A stretch of DNA of 45,459 nucleotides from Phycisphaerales bacterium (lineage in GTDB: Bacteria; Planctomycetota; Phycisphaerae; Phycisphaerales; UBA1924), in the NCBI GenBank assembly GCA_029213305.1, contig JARGPA010000025.1:1-45459 (forward strand). The letters run 5' to 3'. Below, piece by piece: positions 33,679-42,140 of this stretch (its first letter is position 1; each line of letters opens with the position of its first letter). A program made the translations under genes and the position numbers. The notes below the pieces were generated by a model. That model made no database searches and was not told where the DNA came from. It saw nothing but the letters and a program-made list of their open reading frames with translations.

Positions 33679-35911
33679 TTTCAATCCGGATGAAATCCAA
33701 CAATTCCAAAGGGTTGAACGAATCTTCTTGCAGATTTGTGATCTTCCAATTGACGAACGCAATGAACGAATCCAAGAACTCTGCGGCGATGATGACGAAC
33801 TTATTTTGAATGTTCAATCAATGCTTAAGGCGGATGAAGATTCATCGCCTTTGATCGATTCTGAATCGCTCTTCGCAGAAATGGATACTGAGGACGATAT
33901 TCCAGAACGAATCGGGGAGTTTGAGATTCTTCGGGTCCTAGGTGAAGGTGGGATGGGGATAGTCTATGAGGCGATTCAAGACTCTCCGAAACGACATGTA
34001 GCGCTCAAGGTGATCCGACAGCGCTCGATGCATTCAAAGATCCGCAAACGATTCGAACGCGAAGCAGATATCCTCGCGAAACTGAATCATCGATCAATCG
34101 CAACGATCTATGGATCGGGAGTCGCGAACGATTCGACTGGATCGACGCCGTTTGTTTCGATGGAGTTGGTGATCGGAAAACCGATTACTAAGTATTGCGA
34201 AGATACTTCTCTCGATACTGATGAGAAAATTAGATTGCTTCTTGAAGTGTGTCGCGGGGTAGAGCATGCTCACGAGCTTGGGATTGTGCATCGGGATTTG
34301 AAACCAAGCAATATTATGGTTGATGATAAGGGTCGAGTAAGAATTCTCGACTTTGGAATTGCGTTCGACATGGAAGTCGAACAGAGAACGCAGATGACTC
34401 AGACTGGGCAGTTGATGGGAACCCTGCAGTACATGGCACCTGAGCAAGTTGATCAGCAATCGCATGCAACGAGCACGCAAACGGATGTTTATGCATTGGG
34501 ATTAATTTGCTATGAGTTGCTCATCGGCCGAAACCCATTGAATCGACATGAGTCGAGTATGTATGATCTCGTGCGAGCGATCCGTGATGAAGAACATGAT
34601 CTACTCGGAACGATTAACCGATCATTCCGAGGTGATATCGAAACCATCGTTGCGAAAGCGCTCTCTCGAGAAATGAATCGTCGGTATGAAGACGCGGGCG
34701 CGCTTGCAGACGATCTGGATAGATACCTACTCAATCAACCTATCGCGGCGAGAAAACCAAGCACGTGGTATCAACTCAGAAAGTTTTCAAAACGGAATCC
34801 AGTTCTCGTTGGATCTGTCGGGATGATCATGCTGGTGCTTGTCGCGGCGTTGATACTGATTACTAATGCATTGCGCGAAGCGAATAGGGAACGAATCGCT
34901 GCGAAACATGAGCAAGCGGTTCAGCTCTTAATCAATGCGTTTGTAACTGATGACCTCTTTGCTGCTGGCGATCCCGAGTTTGGAGGACAACCTGATATTT
35001 TACTGCTTGAAGCAATGCAAAAGTCAGCGGATGGAATTGAAGAACGATTCGCTGATGCTCCTGAAGCTGAAGCTTTGATCCGATACACGATGGGTGAACA
35101 GTTTCGACGGATGAATGACTTTGAGCACGCTGAGACACAGCTGATCAAGTGTGTGGAAATTAGTGAGTCACTTAATTTGCCGATAGATTTAGTGATTGAT
35201 CGTCGCAATGCACTCGCAGATGTCTATATGGATATCGACGATCTTGATACTGCACTCAAGATCATCGAAGTTACAGATCAGTTGGTTGAGAGTAATCCAG
35301 GTATCTCTGTTGAGATCCTTCTTGACACTCTCGCGCAACATGCGAGTTTGCTTTACCATATGTCAGACTTGGATGGAGCAGCACAGTACTTTGAACAAGC
35401 AGTGAATATCGGCCGAGAGCGAGTACCTGAATCTCAGGGAACAATCGACGCGATTTCGGCGCTCGCGATTGTGTATACCTGGCAAGAACGATTCGACGAA
35501 TCAGTCAAACTCCATCATGAGGGAATTGAACTTCTGATAAAGAAATTAGGTGTCGATCATCCTGCAACACTCGTCGCAAGGGACAACCTATCGATTCTGA
35601 ACTTTCAACGCGGACAATACGCGGAAGCTGAGATCGGGTTTCGTGAGATCCTTGAAGATCGTCTCCGAGTGTTTGGTCAGCAGCATGGAAAAACATATCT
35701 TACTACCTCGTCTTTGGGTAGGAGTTTAACAAAGCTTGAGAGATACGATGAAGCTGAGGGGTATCTCCTTCCAGCGTATAACGGGCTCGTCGAGATCTTG
35801 GGTCCTGAACATCGATATACAGTGATTGTTAGAAAATATCTTCATGAACTTTACACGAATTGGAACAAGCCCGAGATCGCGGAGCAGTACGCACCAATCG
35901 GGGATGATTGA
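33671..35911 (+). CDS. Membrane Ser/Thr protein kinase with C-terminal TPR domain, first copy
   Basis: The protein has 746 residues. A helical N-terminal region (1-75) is followed by a PknB-type kinase domain at about 80-350: G-E-G-G-M-G-I-V-Y-E, catalytic Lys113, H-R-D-L-K-P-S-N with Asp209, D-F-G and a Y-M-A-P-E-Q activation-loop end. All key residues are intact. One membrane helix lies near 376-400. The rest (about 410-740) has tetratricopeptide repeats, predicted outside the cytoplasm, with W-Q-E-R-F-D-E-S and A-E-I-G-F-R-E-I-L repeat marks. It probably links an external or envelope signal to the sigma factor encoded just before it, with which it overlaps 8 bases. Confidence 0.9.
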   Translation: MNDFNPDEIQQFQRVERIFLQICDLPIDERNERIQELCGDDDELILNVQSMLKADEDSSPLIDSESLFAEMDTEDDIPERIGEFEILRVLGEGGMGIVYEAIQDSPKRHVALKVIRQRSMHSKIRKRFEREADILAKLNHRSIATIYGSGVANDSTGSTPFVSMELVIGKPITKYCEDTSLDTDEKIRLLLEVCRGVEHAHELGIVHRDLKPSNIMVDDKGRVRILDFGIAFDMEVEQRTQMTQTGQLMGTLQYMAPEQVDQQSHATSTQTDVYALGLICYELLIGRNPLNRHESSMYDLVRAIRDEEHDLLGTINRSFRGDIETIVAKALSREMNRRYEDAGALADDLDRYLLNQPIAARKPSTWYQLRKFSKRNPVLVGSVGMIMLVLVAALILITNALREANRERIAAKHEQAVQLLINAFVTDDLFAAGDPEFGGQPDILLLEAMQKSADGIEERFADAPEAEALIRYTMGEQFRRMNDFEHAETQLIKCVEISESLNLPIDLVIDRRNALADVYMDIDDLDTALKIIEVTDQLVESNPGISVEILLDTLAQHASLLYHMSDLDGAAQYFEQAVNIGRERVPESQGTIDAISALAIVYTWQERFDESVKLHHEGIELLIKKLGVDHPATLVARDNLSILNFQRGQYAEAEIGFREILEDRLRVFGQQHGKTYLTTSSLGRSLTKLERYDEAEGYLLPAYNGLVEILGPEHRYTVIVRKYLHELYTNWNKPEIAEQYAPIGDD

Positions 35912-35960
35912 TTGGGATTCACTCACGAATCGGGCTTGGGCTTGATCCAAATATGTTTTT

Positions 35961-37037
35961 TTATCGTGCGATGTAGTAATGATTCATGATGTCATGTGGA
36001 AGATCATGAGTTTCTACGCCTACGAATCCTGCGTCATCGAGCATGGTGAGTGCGAGTTCTTTTCCCCATGCAGCGCCGAGTCCGAGACCACCTTGTTGGA
36101 GTGAAACACTCATGCAATGCATGCAAGAGATCGTGTAGATCAACGGCGAGAGTGGTTGTCCGATGTTCTTCTCGACATTGCTTGATGCTGCGATATCTTG
36201 CATTAAGAAGATACCATCATTGCTCATTGCATTTTTGATATTGCTGAGGACTGTTGCAGGATCACGTTGATCGTGAATCGCATCAAATGCAGTAATAAGA
36301 TCAAACTCATTTGAGTAGTTCAGCTTTGATACATCTGCGATTTCGTATTCGACATTGCTGATGTCGGCTGCGCTAGCGGAGATTCGTGCGTCGTTGATTG
36401 CTTCCTCTGAAAAATCTACGCCGACGAATTGTGAGTTAGGGTATCGACGAGCAAGTTCAAGGATTGCATGTCCTTTCCCGCATGCGATATCGAGGACTTT
36501 GATACCCTCGATGAGTTGTTGTTCGAGTCCAGGAATTAGCTCAAGAATCCCTTGATCGAACCCTCCCAGGATTGTCCCGTCTGAATGCTCGGCCATGACA
36601 TCATGGAATCGTTCGTATGAGCTGTATGGGACTCCACCTCCATTGTGGAAACACTCGACAATCTCAGACTCGACATCACCTAGAACACTGATCCATTGCA
36701 TGAACCCGGCCATATTGGTTGCGTCGGGTGCATTTGTAAGCAACATCGCGTGCTCGTTGGGGAGTGAATAGAGCCCGGTTGACGGATCATACATGACGAT
36801 CCCTGAAGTGGTCATTGTCCCTAGCCACTCACGGACATATCGCTCATTGAGATTTGCTGAGTTTGCGAGTGTTTCTGAGTTGCACGCGCCGGTTTCGTGT
36901 AATGCATTGAAGAGCCCGGTTCGATGCCCGATCGAGATCATCATTGCAGTTGCTCCATTATTGAGGATACCTAGTAGGGATCCTGCGAAAGCTTCGGTAT
37001 CTTGCGGGCTCAGTTGGATTGAACAGTTTGAACACAT
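35961..37037 (-). CDS. SAM-dependent methyltransferase with winged-helix N-terminal domain
   Basis: The protein has 358 residues. The first 100 residues form a winged-helix dimerisation-type domain (T-G-L-F-N-A-L-H-E-T, V-R-E-W-L-G-T-M). The Rossmann-type methyltransferase domain follows, with motif I near 190-200 (V-L-D-I-A-C-G-K-G-H-A), F-V-G-V-D-F-S and a D-A-I-H-D motif near 270. A C-x-x-C-S pair opens the protein. The layout is like small-molecule O-methyltransferases, and the acceptor is unknown. It lies alone between the two sigma-kinase modules, on the opposite strand. An AGGAG ribosome site lies 7 bases before the ATG. Confidence 0.85.
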   Translation of the reverse strand: MCSNCSIQLSPQDTEAFAGSLLGILNNGATAMMISIGHRTGLFNALHETGACNSETLANSANLNERYVREWLGTMTTSGIVMYDPSTGLYSLPNEHAMLLTNAPDATNMAGFMQWISVLGDVESEIVECFHNGGGVPYSSYERFHDVMAEHSDGTILGGFDQGILELIPGLEQQLIEGIKVLDIACGKGHAILELARRYPNSQFVGVDFSEEAINDARISASAADISNVEYEIADVSKLNYSNEFDLITAFDAIHDQRDPATVLSNIKNAMSNDGIFLMQDIAASSNVEKNIGQPLSPLIYTISCMHCMSVSLQQGGLGLGAAWGKELALTMLDDAGFVGVETHDLPHDIMNHYYIAR

Positions 37038-37097
37038 GGAATTCTCCTTGGTTTAGTTTGTGTTTGTACACACTCAGATGCGGAATGCTGATTTGGA

Positions 37098-37150
37098 AGA
37101 TGACATTGATTTTTAAAGTTTTTTAAAATTTGCAACTATCGATGTCATCT
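37098..37150. repeat. Inverted repeat in the methyltransferase/sigma-factor divergent region
   Basis: A-G-A-T-G-A-C-A-T-T-G-A-T (37098-37110) and A-T-C-G-A-T-G-T-C-A-T-C-T (37138-37150) are reverse complements at 12 of 13 positions, and the remaining pair is a G-U wobble in RNA. They flank 27 very AT-rich bases. It lies between divergent starts at 37037 and 37194 and could be an operator or an RNA hairpin. Confidence 0.6.
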
Positions 37151-37193
37151 ATCAGCGATTGATCTCGCAAAAAGGAGTGTAAAGGAGCTTGAA

Positions 37194-37865
37194 ATGGTAA
37201 TTGAGTGTGAAATGCAGTATGAGACCCTGGGGTCGTTTATCCCTATTGATGCTCGAAGATGGATTTCCGGGTACGATCTGTGGAAACGAGGACCACAGAT
37301 GGACGAGCCGCAACGGGACATTACTGAGTTGCTCAACAGAGCAGATGAACAATCTGGGGATGATCTCCTAGAGCAGGTGTACAACCAGCTCAGACGCATT
37401 GCACAGAACAGAATGTCAAAGGAGCGCCCTGATCACACGCTTGAAGCAACAGCTCTTGTGCACGAGGCGTATGCGAAACTTTTGGGGAATGAAGAACTGT
37501 CCTGGCAAAGCAGAGCCCACTTTTTTAACGCAGCTGCGCAAGCAATGCGGCGGATTCTTATTGATCATGCACGATCAAAGAACGCAATCAAAAGAGGAGG
37601 CGAAGAAAAACGAGTCCCTCTTGGATTGATTGATCTGGCGCAGAATCATGACCCGTCTGACATCGTCGCACTCGAAGAGGCAATGATTACACTCGAGAAT
37701 GAAGATCCACGCGCTGCGCAGATCGTTTCGCTCCGCTTCTATGCGGGGCTTACCGTTGAAAGAACAGCGCTGGCGCTTGATTTATCTGAACGAACGGTGA
37801 TCCGTGAATGGACATTTGCTCGCGCTCGATTGTTTGAACTGCTTTCTGAAGGAAAGAGTTCGTAA
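37194..37865 (+). CDS. ECF-type sigma factor (TIGR02999-like), second copy
   Basis: The protein has 223 residues. It shares with the first copy T-A-L-V-H-E-A-Y, M-R-R-I-L-I-D-H-A-R-S-K, K-R-G-G, and in sigma-4 V-S-L-R-F-Y-A-G-L...W-T-F-A-R-A-R-L. The start at 37194 has an excellent AAGGAG, while an inner ATG at 37299 (GAGGA upstream) would give 188 residues, closer to the family length of about 185. The first 35 residues are therefore either a true extension or not translated. The stop overlaps the kinase ATG by one base (TAATG). It is likely activated by that kinase (inference from related sigma-kinase pairs). Confidence 0.85.
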   Translation: MVIECEMQYETLGSFIPIDARRWISGYDLWKRGPQMDEPQRDITELLNRADEQSGDDLLEQVYNQLRRIAQNRMSKERPDHTLEATALVHEAYAKLLGNEELSWQSRAHFFNAAAQAMRRILIDHARSKNAIKRGGEEKRVPLGLIDLAQNHDPSDIVALEEAMITLENEDPRAAQIVSLRFYAGLTVERTALALDLSERTVIREWTFARARLFELLSEGKSS

Positions 37866-40519
37866 TGGAAATCCAAGAAGCAAAGTCCATTTTTATTGAT
37901 TTGCTTGCGATCCCCCACGATCAGCATGAGATGTACATTGATCGAGTGTGTGGAGAGAACAATGAGCTGAAAGATCGGGTTCGACAACTCCTAAGCGCCC
38001 ATCTAAGTGCCGGCGATTTTTTAGGGCAGACGGACAATCGATTGTTGTTGGAAAACGATACAGAAGATACAGCACCGGACTTTGTTGGGCCGTACCGCGT
38101 GATACGAACACTAGGACAAGGCGGATTTGGAACTGTATATCTTTGCAAGCAGGAAACTCCAATTGAAAGACAGATCGCGGTAAAAGTGCTTCGGCCTGGG
38201 ATGGACACAAGATCGATCCTTCGTCGTTTTGAAGAAGAGCGCATTTTGCTTTCGAAAATGGATCATCCTGGGATTGCTCGAGTACTCGATGCGGGAAAAA
38301 CTGACAATGGTCAGCCTTACATCGCGATGGAGTACATCGAAGGGGTCATGGTTACTACCTATTGCAATAACAAGCAACTCAAACTTCATTCCCGACTTGA
38401 AGTGTTTACACAGGTCTGTCAAGCAATCCAACACGCGCATCAGAAGGGTGTGATTCATCGCGATATCAAACCAGGGAATGTGCTTGTCACGGATGTCGAT
38501 GGCAAACCTTCAGTTAAGGTGATTGATTTTGGTGTATCGAAAGCATTCGAAGAAGAGAACCTTGATGACACAATAACTCGGACAATGCAACTCGTTGGGA
38601 CGCCTCAATATATGTCCCCGGAGCAAGCTTCGACTGTCTCTGCGGATATTGATACAAGAACAGATGTGTATTCTCTCGGTGTGATGCTCTATGAACTCAC
38701 AACTGGGCTCCCTCCGTTTGATCCGCAGCGCTTGAAAAGCGCAAGTGTCGGGCAACTCGAACAAATGATCCGTGATATCGATCCTCAACGGCCTTCTGCA
38801 CGGGTAGCAAAGCTTGATTCACTCCACAGAGAAAGGGTGTCGACTCAGCAAGGGACTTCGATTGGGCACATTGTTCGTGATCTCAAAGGAGAGATTGATT
38901 GGATTATTCTCAAATCAATGGAGAAGGATCGCGATCGTCGATATCCAACTGCGTATGCACTCTACGAAGATGTTCATCGTGTTCTTCGAGGCGATGTTGT
39001 CCGAGCAAGGCCTCCAAGTAAGGTGTACACCGTACGAAAGTTTGTCTCTCGAAATCGAGCGAGTACCCTCATTGTTGCTCTTGTATTCTTGAGTTTGATT
39101 ACACTCACAGGTTTGAGTTTACAGTACGCTCAACGGATCAATCACGCGAACGATCAGATTGAATCAACTCTCAATACACAAGAGCAGGTACTTGCATTCA
39201 CAGAACAAATGCTCGGAGGGATTGACCCTGCGATCGCGCGGGGACAAGACACTGCGCTTTTTAAGTTGATTCTTGAATCTGCAAGTAACAAAGTGAATGA
39301 AGAGTTATCCGAGTCTGCGGAAGTAGAGGTACGGGTACGGATTCTTATCGGGAACTTGTATCGATCAATCGGCATGTATGACGAAGCAAAAGAGCAGTTC
39401 ACCCATGCGGCGTTCATCGGAGATTCCCAAATGGGGAGCGCCCATTGGCAATCGATTCTCGCGAGAACCGGTCTAGGTACGGTCCTTGTTGATTTATCTG
39501 AATATGAACAAGCGGAGTCTATCTTTGAGAAAGCTCTTGATGACGCTCGCGCATCGCTTGGCGAAAAACATCCTGACACCTTTGTTATTCAGAGTGATCT
39601 TGCAGGGGTTTACAACTATCTCGGAAAGACTCAACAAGCAGTTGAAGTCGGTGAATTGTTACTCGTTGCTAGGACTGAAGTTCTTGGAAGTGATCATAAC
39701 GACACAATGAACACTCGGAATAGTCTTGCGCTTGCGCTAAAAGGGCTTGGGAAGTTTGATCGTTCAAAGTCTCTTTTTGAGACTGTGCTCGCGTATCAGA
39801 TGGAGCACCTTGGAGAAGATCATCCAATTACATTGAAAACACGCACTAATCTTGCATTGGTGTATCATGAGCTGGAGCTCTTCGATCAATCTGTAGAAAT
39901 GAACACTGCGATTCTTGAACAAAAAATACATGTACTCGGAGATCAGCACCCAAGTGTGTTGGTATCAATGGTGAACCTTGCGGTATCGTTAGAGGAAGCG
40001 GGGCAAGATCATAAGTCGAGCACTTTACTATCCGATGCGCTTGAAACTTCTATCAATACTCTTGGAGAAGAGCATCAGTATTCATTGATCATCCGAAACA
40101 ACTTAGCAAAGAACTACTATCGGAATAAAGAGTACGAACAGGCGTATGAGATGGCTCGCATATCTTGCGAAGGGCTCTCTCAGAGTTTGGGCGATCAACA
40201 CCCGATGACATTACAGGGCAAGGGCAATCTTGCAGAGATCCTGCTCGATATGGGATCACCTGAAGAAGCTTTACGCATTGCGATGAGCATCCATACTACT
40301 GCGTCTGAGTTGTTTGAACCGACAGATCGAAGACTCGGTATGTTTGTTGAACGAATCGGGAAGTGTTATCGAGCTTTGGGGAATGAATCTGAAGCTCATA
40401 ACTACTTTACTCAAGCCTCTCAGTTGTACATGAGCACGCATGGTGAAGATTCCGAGCAATATCTGAGGGTTGTTGAAGCACTGAATTCACTTGAGTCGAA
40501 CACATTGCTGATTGATTAG
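37865..40519 (+). CDS. Membrane Ser/Thr protein kinase with TPR domain, second copy
   Basis: The protein has 884 residues. The kinase domain lies at about 80-370: G-Q-G-G-F-G-T-V-Y, Lys107, H-R-D-I-K-P-G-N with Asp200, I-D-F-G-V-S-K and G-T-P-Q-Y-M-S-P-E-Q. It is complete. One membrane helix lies near 398-420. The rest is a run of at least seven kinesin-light-chain-type TPR units of about 42 residues, each with L-G-E/D-x-H-P-x-T-L (for example L-G-E-D-H-P-I-T-L-K-T-R-T-N-L-A). It has the same plan as the kinase at 33671 with a longer repeat array. It is coupled to the sigma factor gene by a one-base overlap. Confidence 0.92.
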   Translation: MEIQEAKSIFIDLLAIPHDQHEMYIDRVCGENNELKDRVRQLLSAHLSAGDFLGQTDNRLLLENDTEDTAPDFVGPYRVIRTLGQGGFGTVYLCKQETPIERQIAVKVLRPGMDTRSILRRFEEERILLSKMDHPGIARVLDAGKTDNGQPYIAMEYIEGVMVTTYCNNKQLKLHSRLEVFTQVCQAIQHAHQKGVIHRDIKPGNVLVTDVDGKPSVKVIDFGVSKAFEEENLDDTITRTMQLVGTPQYMSPEQASTVSADIDTRTDVYSLGVMLYELTTGLPPFDPQRLKSASVGQLEQMIRDIDPQRPSARVAKLDSLHRERVSTQQGTSIGHIVRDLKGEIDWIILKSMEKDRDRRYPTAYALYEDVHRVLRGDVVRARPPSKVYTVRKFVSRNRASTLIVALVFLSLITLTGLSLQYAQRINHANDQIESTLNTQEQVLAFTEQMLGGIDPAIARGQDTALFKLILESASNKVNEELSESAEVEVRVRILIGNLYRSIGMYDEAKEQFTHAAFIGDSQMGSAHWQSILARTGLGTVLVDLSEYEQAESIFEKALDDARASLGEKHPDTFVIQSDLAGVYNYLGKTQQAVEVGELLLVARTEVLGSDHNDTMNTRNSLALALKGLGKFDRSKSLFETVLAYQMEHLGEDHPITLKTRTNLALVYHELELFDQSVEMNTAILEQKIHVLGDQHPSVLVSMVNLAVSLEEAGQDHKSSTLLSDALETSINTLGEEHQYSLIIRNNLAKNYYRNKEYEQAYEMARISCEGLSQSLGDQHPMTLQGKGNLAEILLDMGSPEEALRIAMSIHTTASELFEPTDRRLGMFVERIGKCYRALGNESEAHNYFTQASQLYMSTHGEDSEQYLRVVEALNSLESNTLLID

Positions 40520-40520
40520 C

Positions 40521-40560
40521 CTGCGACAAGATCTCGTTGCAGAATTGTATTAATTTTTTT
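40521..40560 (+). terminator. Possible terminator after the second kinase gene
   Basis: Stem 40521-40530 with 40533-40542 (one mismatch, one wobble, very short loop) is followed at some distance by a T-run at 40554-40560. The distance to the T-run makes it imperfect. Confidence 0.4.
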
Positions 40561-40658
40561 CATAATCATTGCATGTTGTCTATCCCGTTTTCGCAGTTTG
40601 GATTGTGAGGGTTTGTCAGTGGGACAAGAACTCATACAACTCAAACGAAGGAAACGAA

Positions 40659-41843
40659 ATGAACTTGAACTTTACAAATACAGCTCTCGTTGGCCGAGCG
40701 ATGATTGCTTTAACGCTTGGTCTTGTTGGAACTCATACATATGCGCAGAATACAAACTGCGAACTTATCCCAGTTGAACAAGGTCTTATTGACACGATAG
40801 GGAGTGCTCAAAAGGTAGATTTCGTTGGGACAACTATGTTCGTCGCGGACGCATTTGGAGGTTTACAAACGATAGATGTGAGTGATCCTTCGAACCCAGT
40901 ATATCTCGGCTCTGCGGTTGTCGTAGGAGATGCAGGGATCTACGCATCGGATGTTACAGTCTCAGGGAATCGTGCGTATGTCACAGATTGGTTCAGTGGG
41001 TTACTTATCTTTGATGTGAGCAATGTCATGAACCCAAGTCTTATCGGAGTCTTCAGCTCTTTGAGTGGTCCAAACAGTGTTGTGGTTGAAGGAACCATCG
41101 CGTATATCGCAGACGGGCTTGAAGGGCTCAAGATTGTTGATGTGAGTGTTCCTTTTTCGCCTCAACTTATAGGAGAATACAACACTCCTGGGAATGCAGA
41201 GGATGTTGCGATTGAGGGATCGACAGCATTCATCGCAGATGGAATCAACGGCGGGCTTCAAATCATTGATGTCTCAAATCTCAATACTCCAACTCTACTA
41301 TCTGAATATGCTCGTCCAAATAACACTTTCGCGGTTGATGTGTTTGGAGATGTCGCATTCTTAGCAGACGGCGCTACTGGATTATCCGCGTTCGATGTGA
41401 GCGATCCAAGTGATCCAATCTTGCTCGATGTTGTTCCAGTAACCAGTTCTGCAGTTTGGGATGTTGTTATCGATGGATCGAACGCATATATCGCAGAGAA
41501 CTTAACAGGTATGCGAATGATCGACATTAGTGACCCATCGAATATGAGTGAAGTTGCATCCTATGACAGCGCTGGGACTTGCAGGGGGATCGCAAGATCC
41601 GGTTTCTCTACTTATCTGTGTGATTCAGAAGAAGGTGTTGTCGTCCTCGACATGGTCATGGATTGCTCGATTGATTGTTCCATTGATCTCAACGGCGACG
41701 GTCGATTAAACTTCTTTGACGTATCTACTTTTATACAACTCTACGAAGACCAATCTCCAGCTGTTGACATGAATCACGATGGTAGATGGAACTTCTTTGA
41801 TGTTTCAGTATTCTTAGACCTCTTCGCGATGGGATGTCCATAA
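40659..41843 (+). CDS. Secreted LVIVD-repeat protein with dockerin-like tag
   Basis: The protein has 394 residues. The signal peptide (about 1-30) ends T-Y-A-Q. About seven repeats of roughly 43 residues, of the form A-Y-V/I-A-D...G-L-x-I-I/F-D-V-S-x-P-S-x-P, match the LVIVD family, probably a beta-propeller. The C-terminal 55 residues carry two dockerin loops (D-L-N-G-D-G-R-L-N-F-F-D-V-S and D-M-N-H-D-G-R-W-N-F-F-D-V-S) and end A-M-G-C-P. GAAGGAA lies before the ATG at 40659; the longer frame to 40569 lacks a signal peptide. It is a probable cell-surface binding or scaffold protein with unknown ligand. Confidence 0.82.
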   Translation: MNLNFTNTALVGRAMIALTLGLVGTHTYAQNTNCELIPVEQGLIDTIGSAQKVDFVGTTMFVADAFGGLQTIDVSDPSNPVYLGSAVVVGDAGIYASDVTVSGNRAYVTDWFSGLLIFDVSNVMNPSLIGVFSSLSGPNSVVVEGTIAYIADGLEGLKIVDVSVPFSPQLIGEYNTPGNAEDVAIEGSTAFIADGINGGLQIIDVSNLNTPTLLSEYARPNNTFAVDVFGDVAFLADGATGLSAFDVSDPSDPILLDVVPVTSSAVWDVVIDGSNAYIAENLTGMRMIDISDPSNMSEVASYDSAGTCRGIARSGFSTYLCDSEEGVVVLDMVMDCSIDCSIDLNGDGRLNFFDVSTFIQLYEDQSPAVDMNHDGRWNFFDVSVFLDLFAMGCP

Positions 41844-41877
41844 GACTAGATTGTAATGTAGTTGATATCTGAGGGAT

Positions 41878-41945
41878 AGCGAGCAGTTGTGAGTGATCAC
41901 GGCTGTTCGTTATTTTTGCTAACTAGACAGCAATTCTGTTTTTTT
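41878..41945 (+). terminator. Weak terminator candidates between LVIVD and chemoreceptor genes
   Basis: Two stem-loops occur in the 297-base gap: 41878-41886 with 41903-41911 followed by T at 41913-41917, and 41925-41930 with 41936-41941 followed by T to 41945. Both include wobble pairs. The rest of the gap holds nothing else I can name. Confidence 0.4.
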
Positions 41946-42140
41946 GATCCACAAAAACTAGGCAAATTGACCCAACTTTATGTTCATTAATGGATGTGTA
42001 TCTCCATAAAATGCGAGAATTGCGCTGTACAGAAAATGCAGGAGATTGAATAAGTGATCACTCGATGAAATTTGTATGAGCAAATTGATTTCCTGCGTCA
42101 TCGGAACGATAAACGAGCTACCCATTTAAGGAGTATCTCA

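Noticed and set aside
42072..42140. Longer N-terminus for the carbonic anhydrase-chemoreceptor
   Set aside because: The extension would bury the signal peptide, and AAGGAG is correctly placed before the ATG at 42141.
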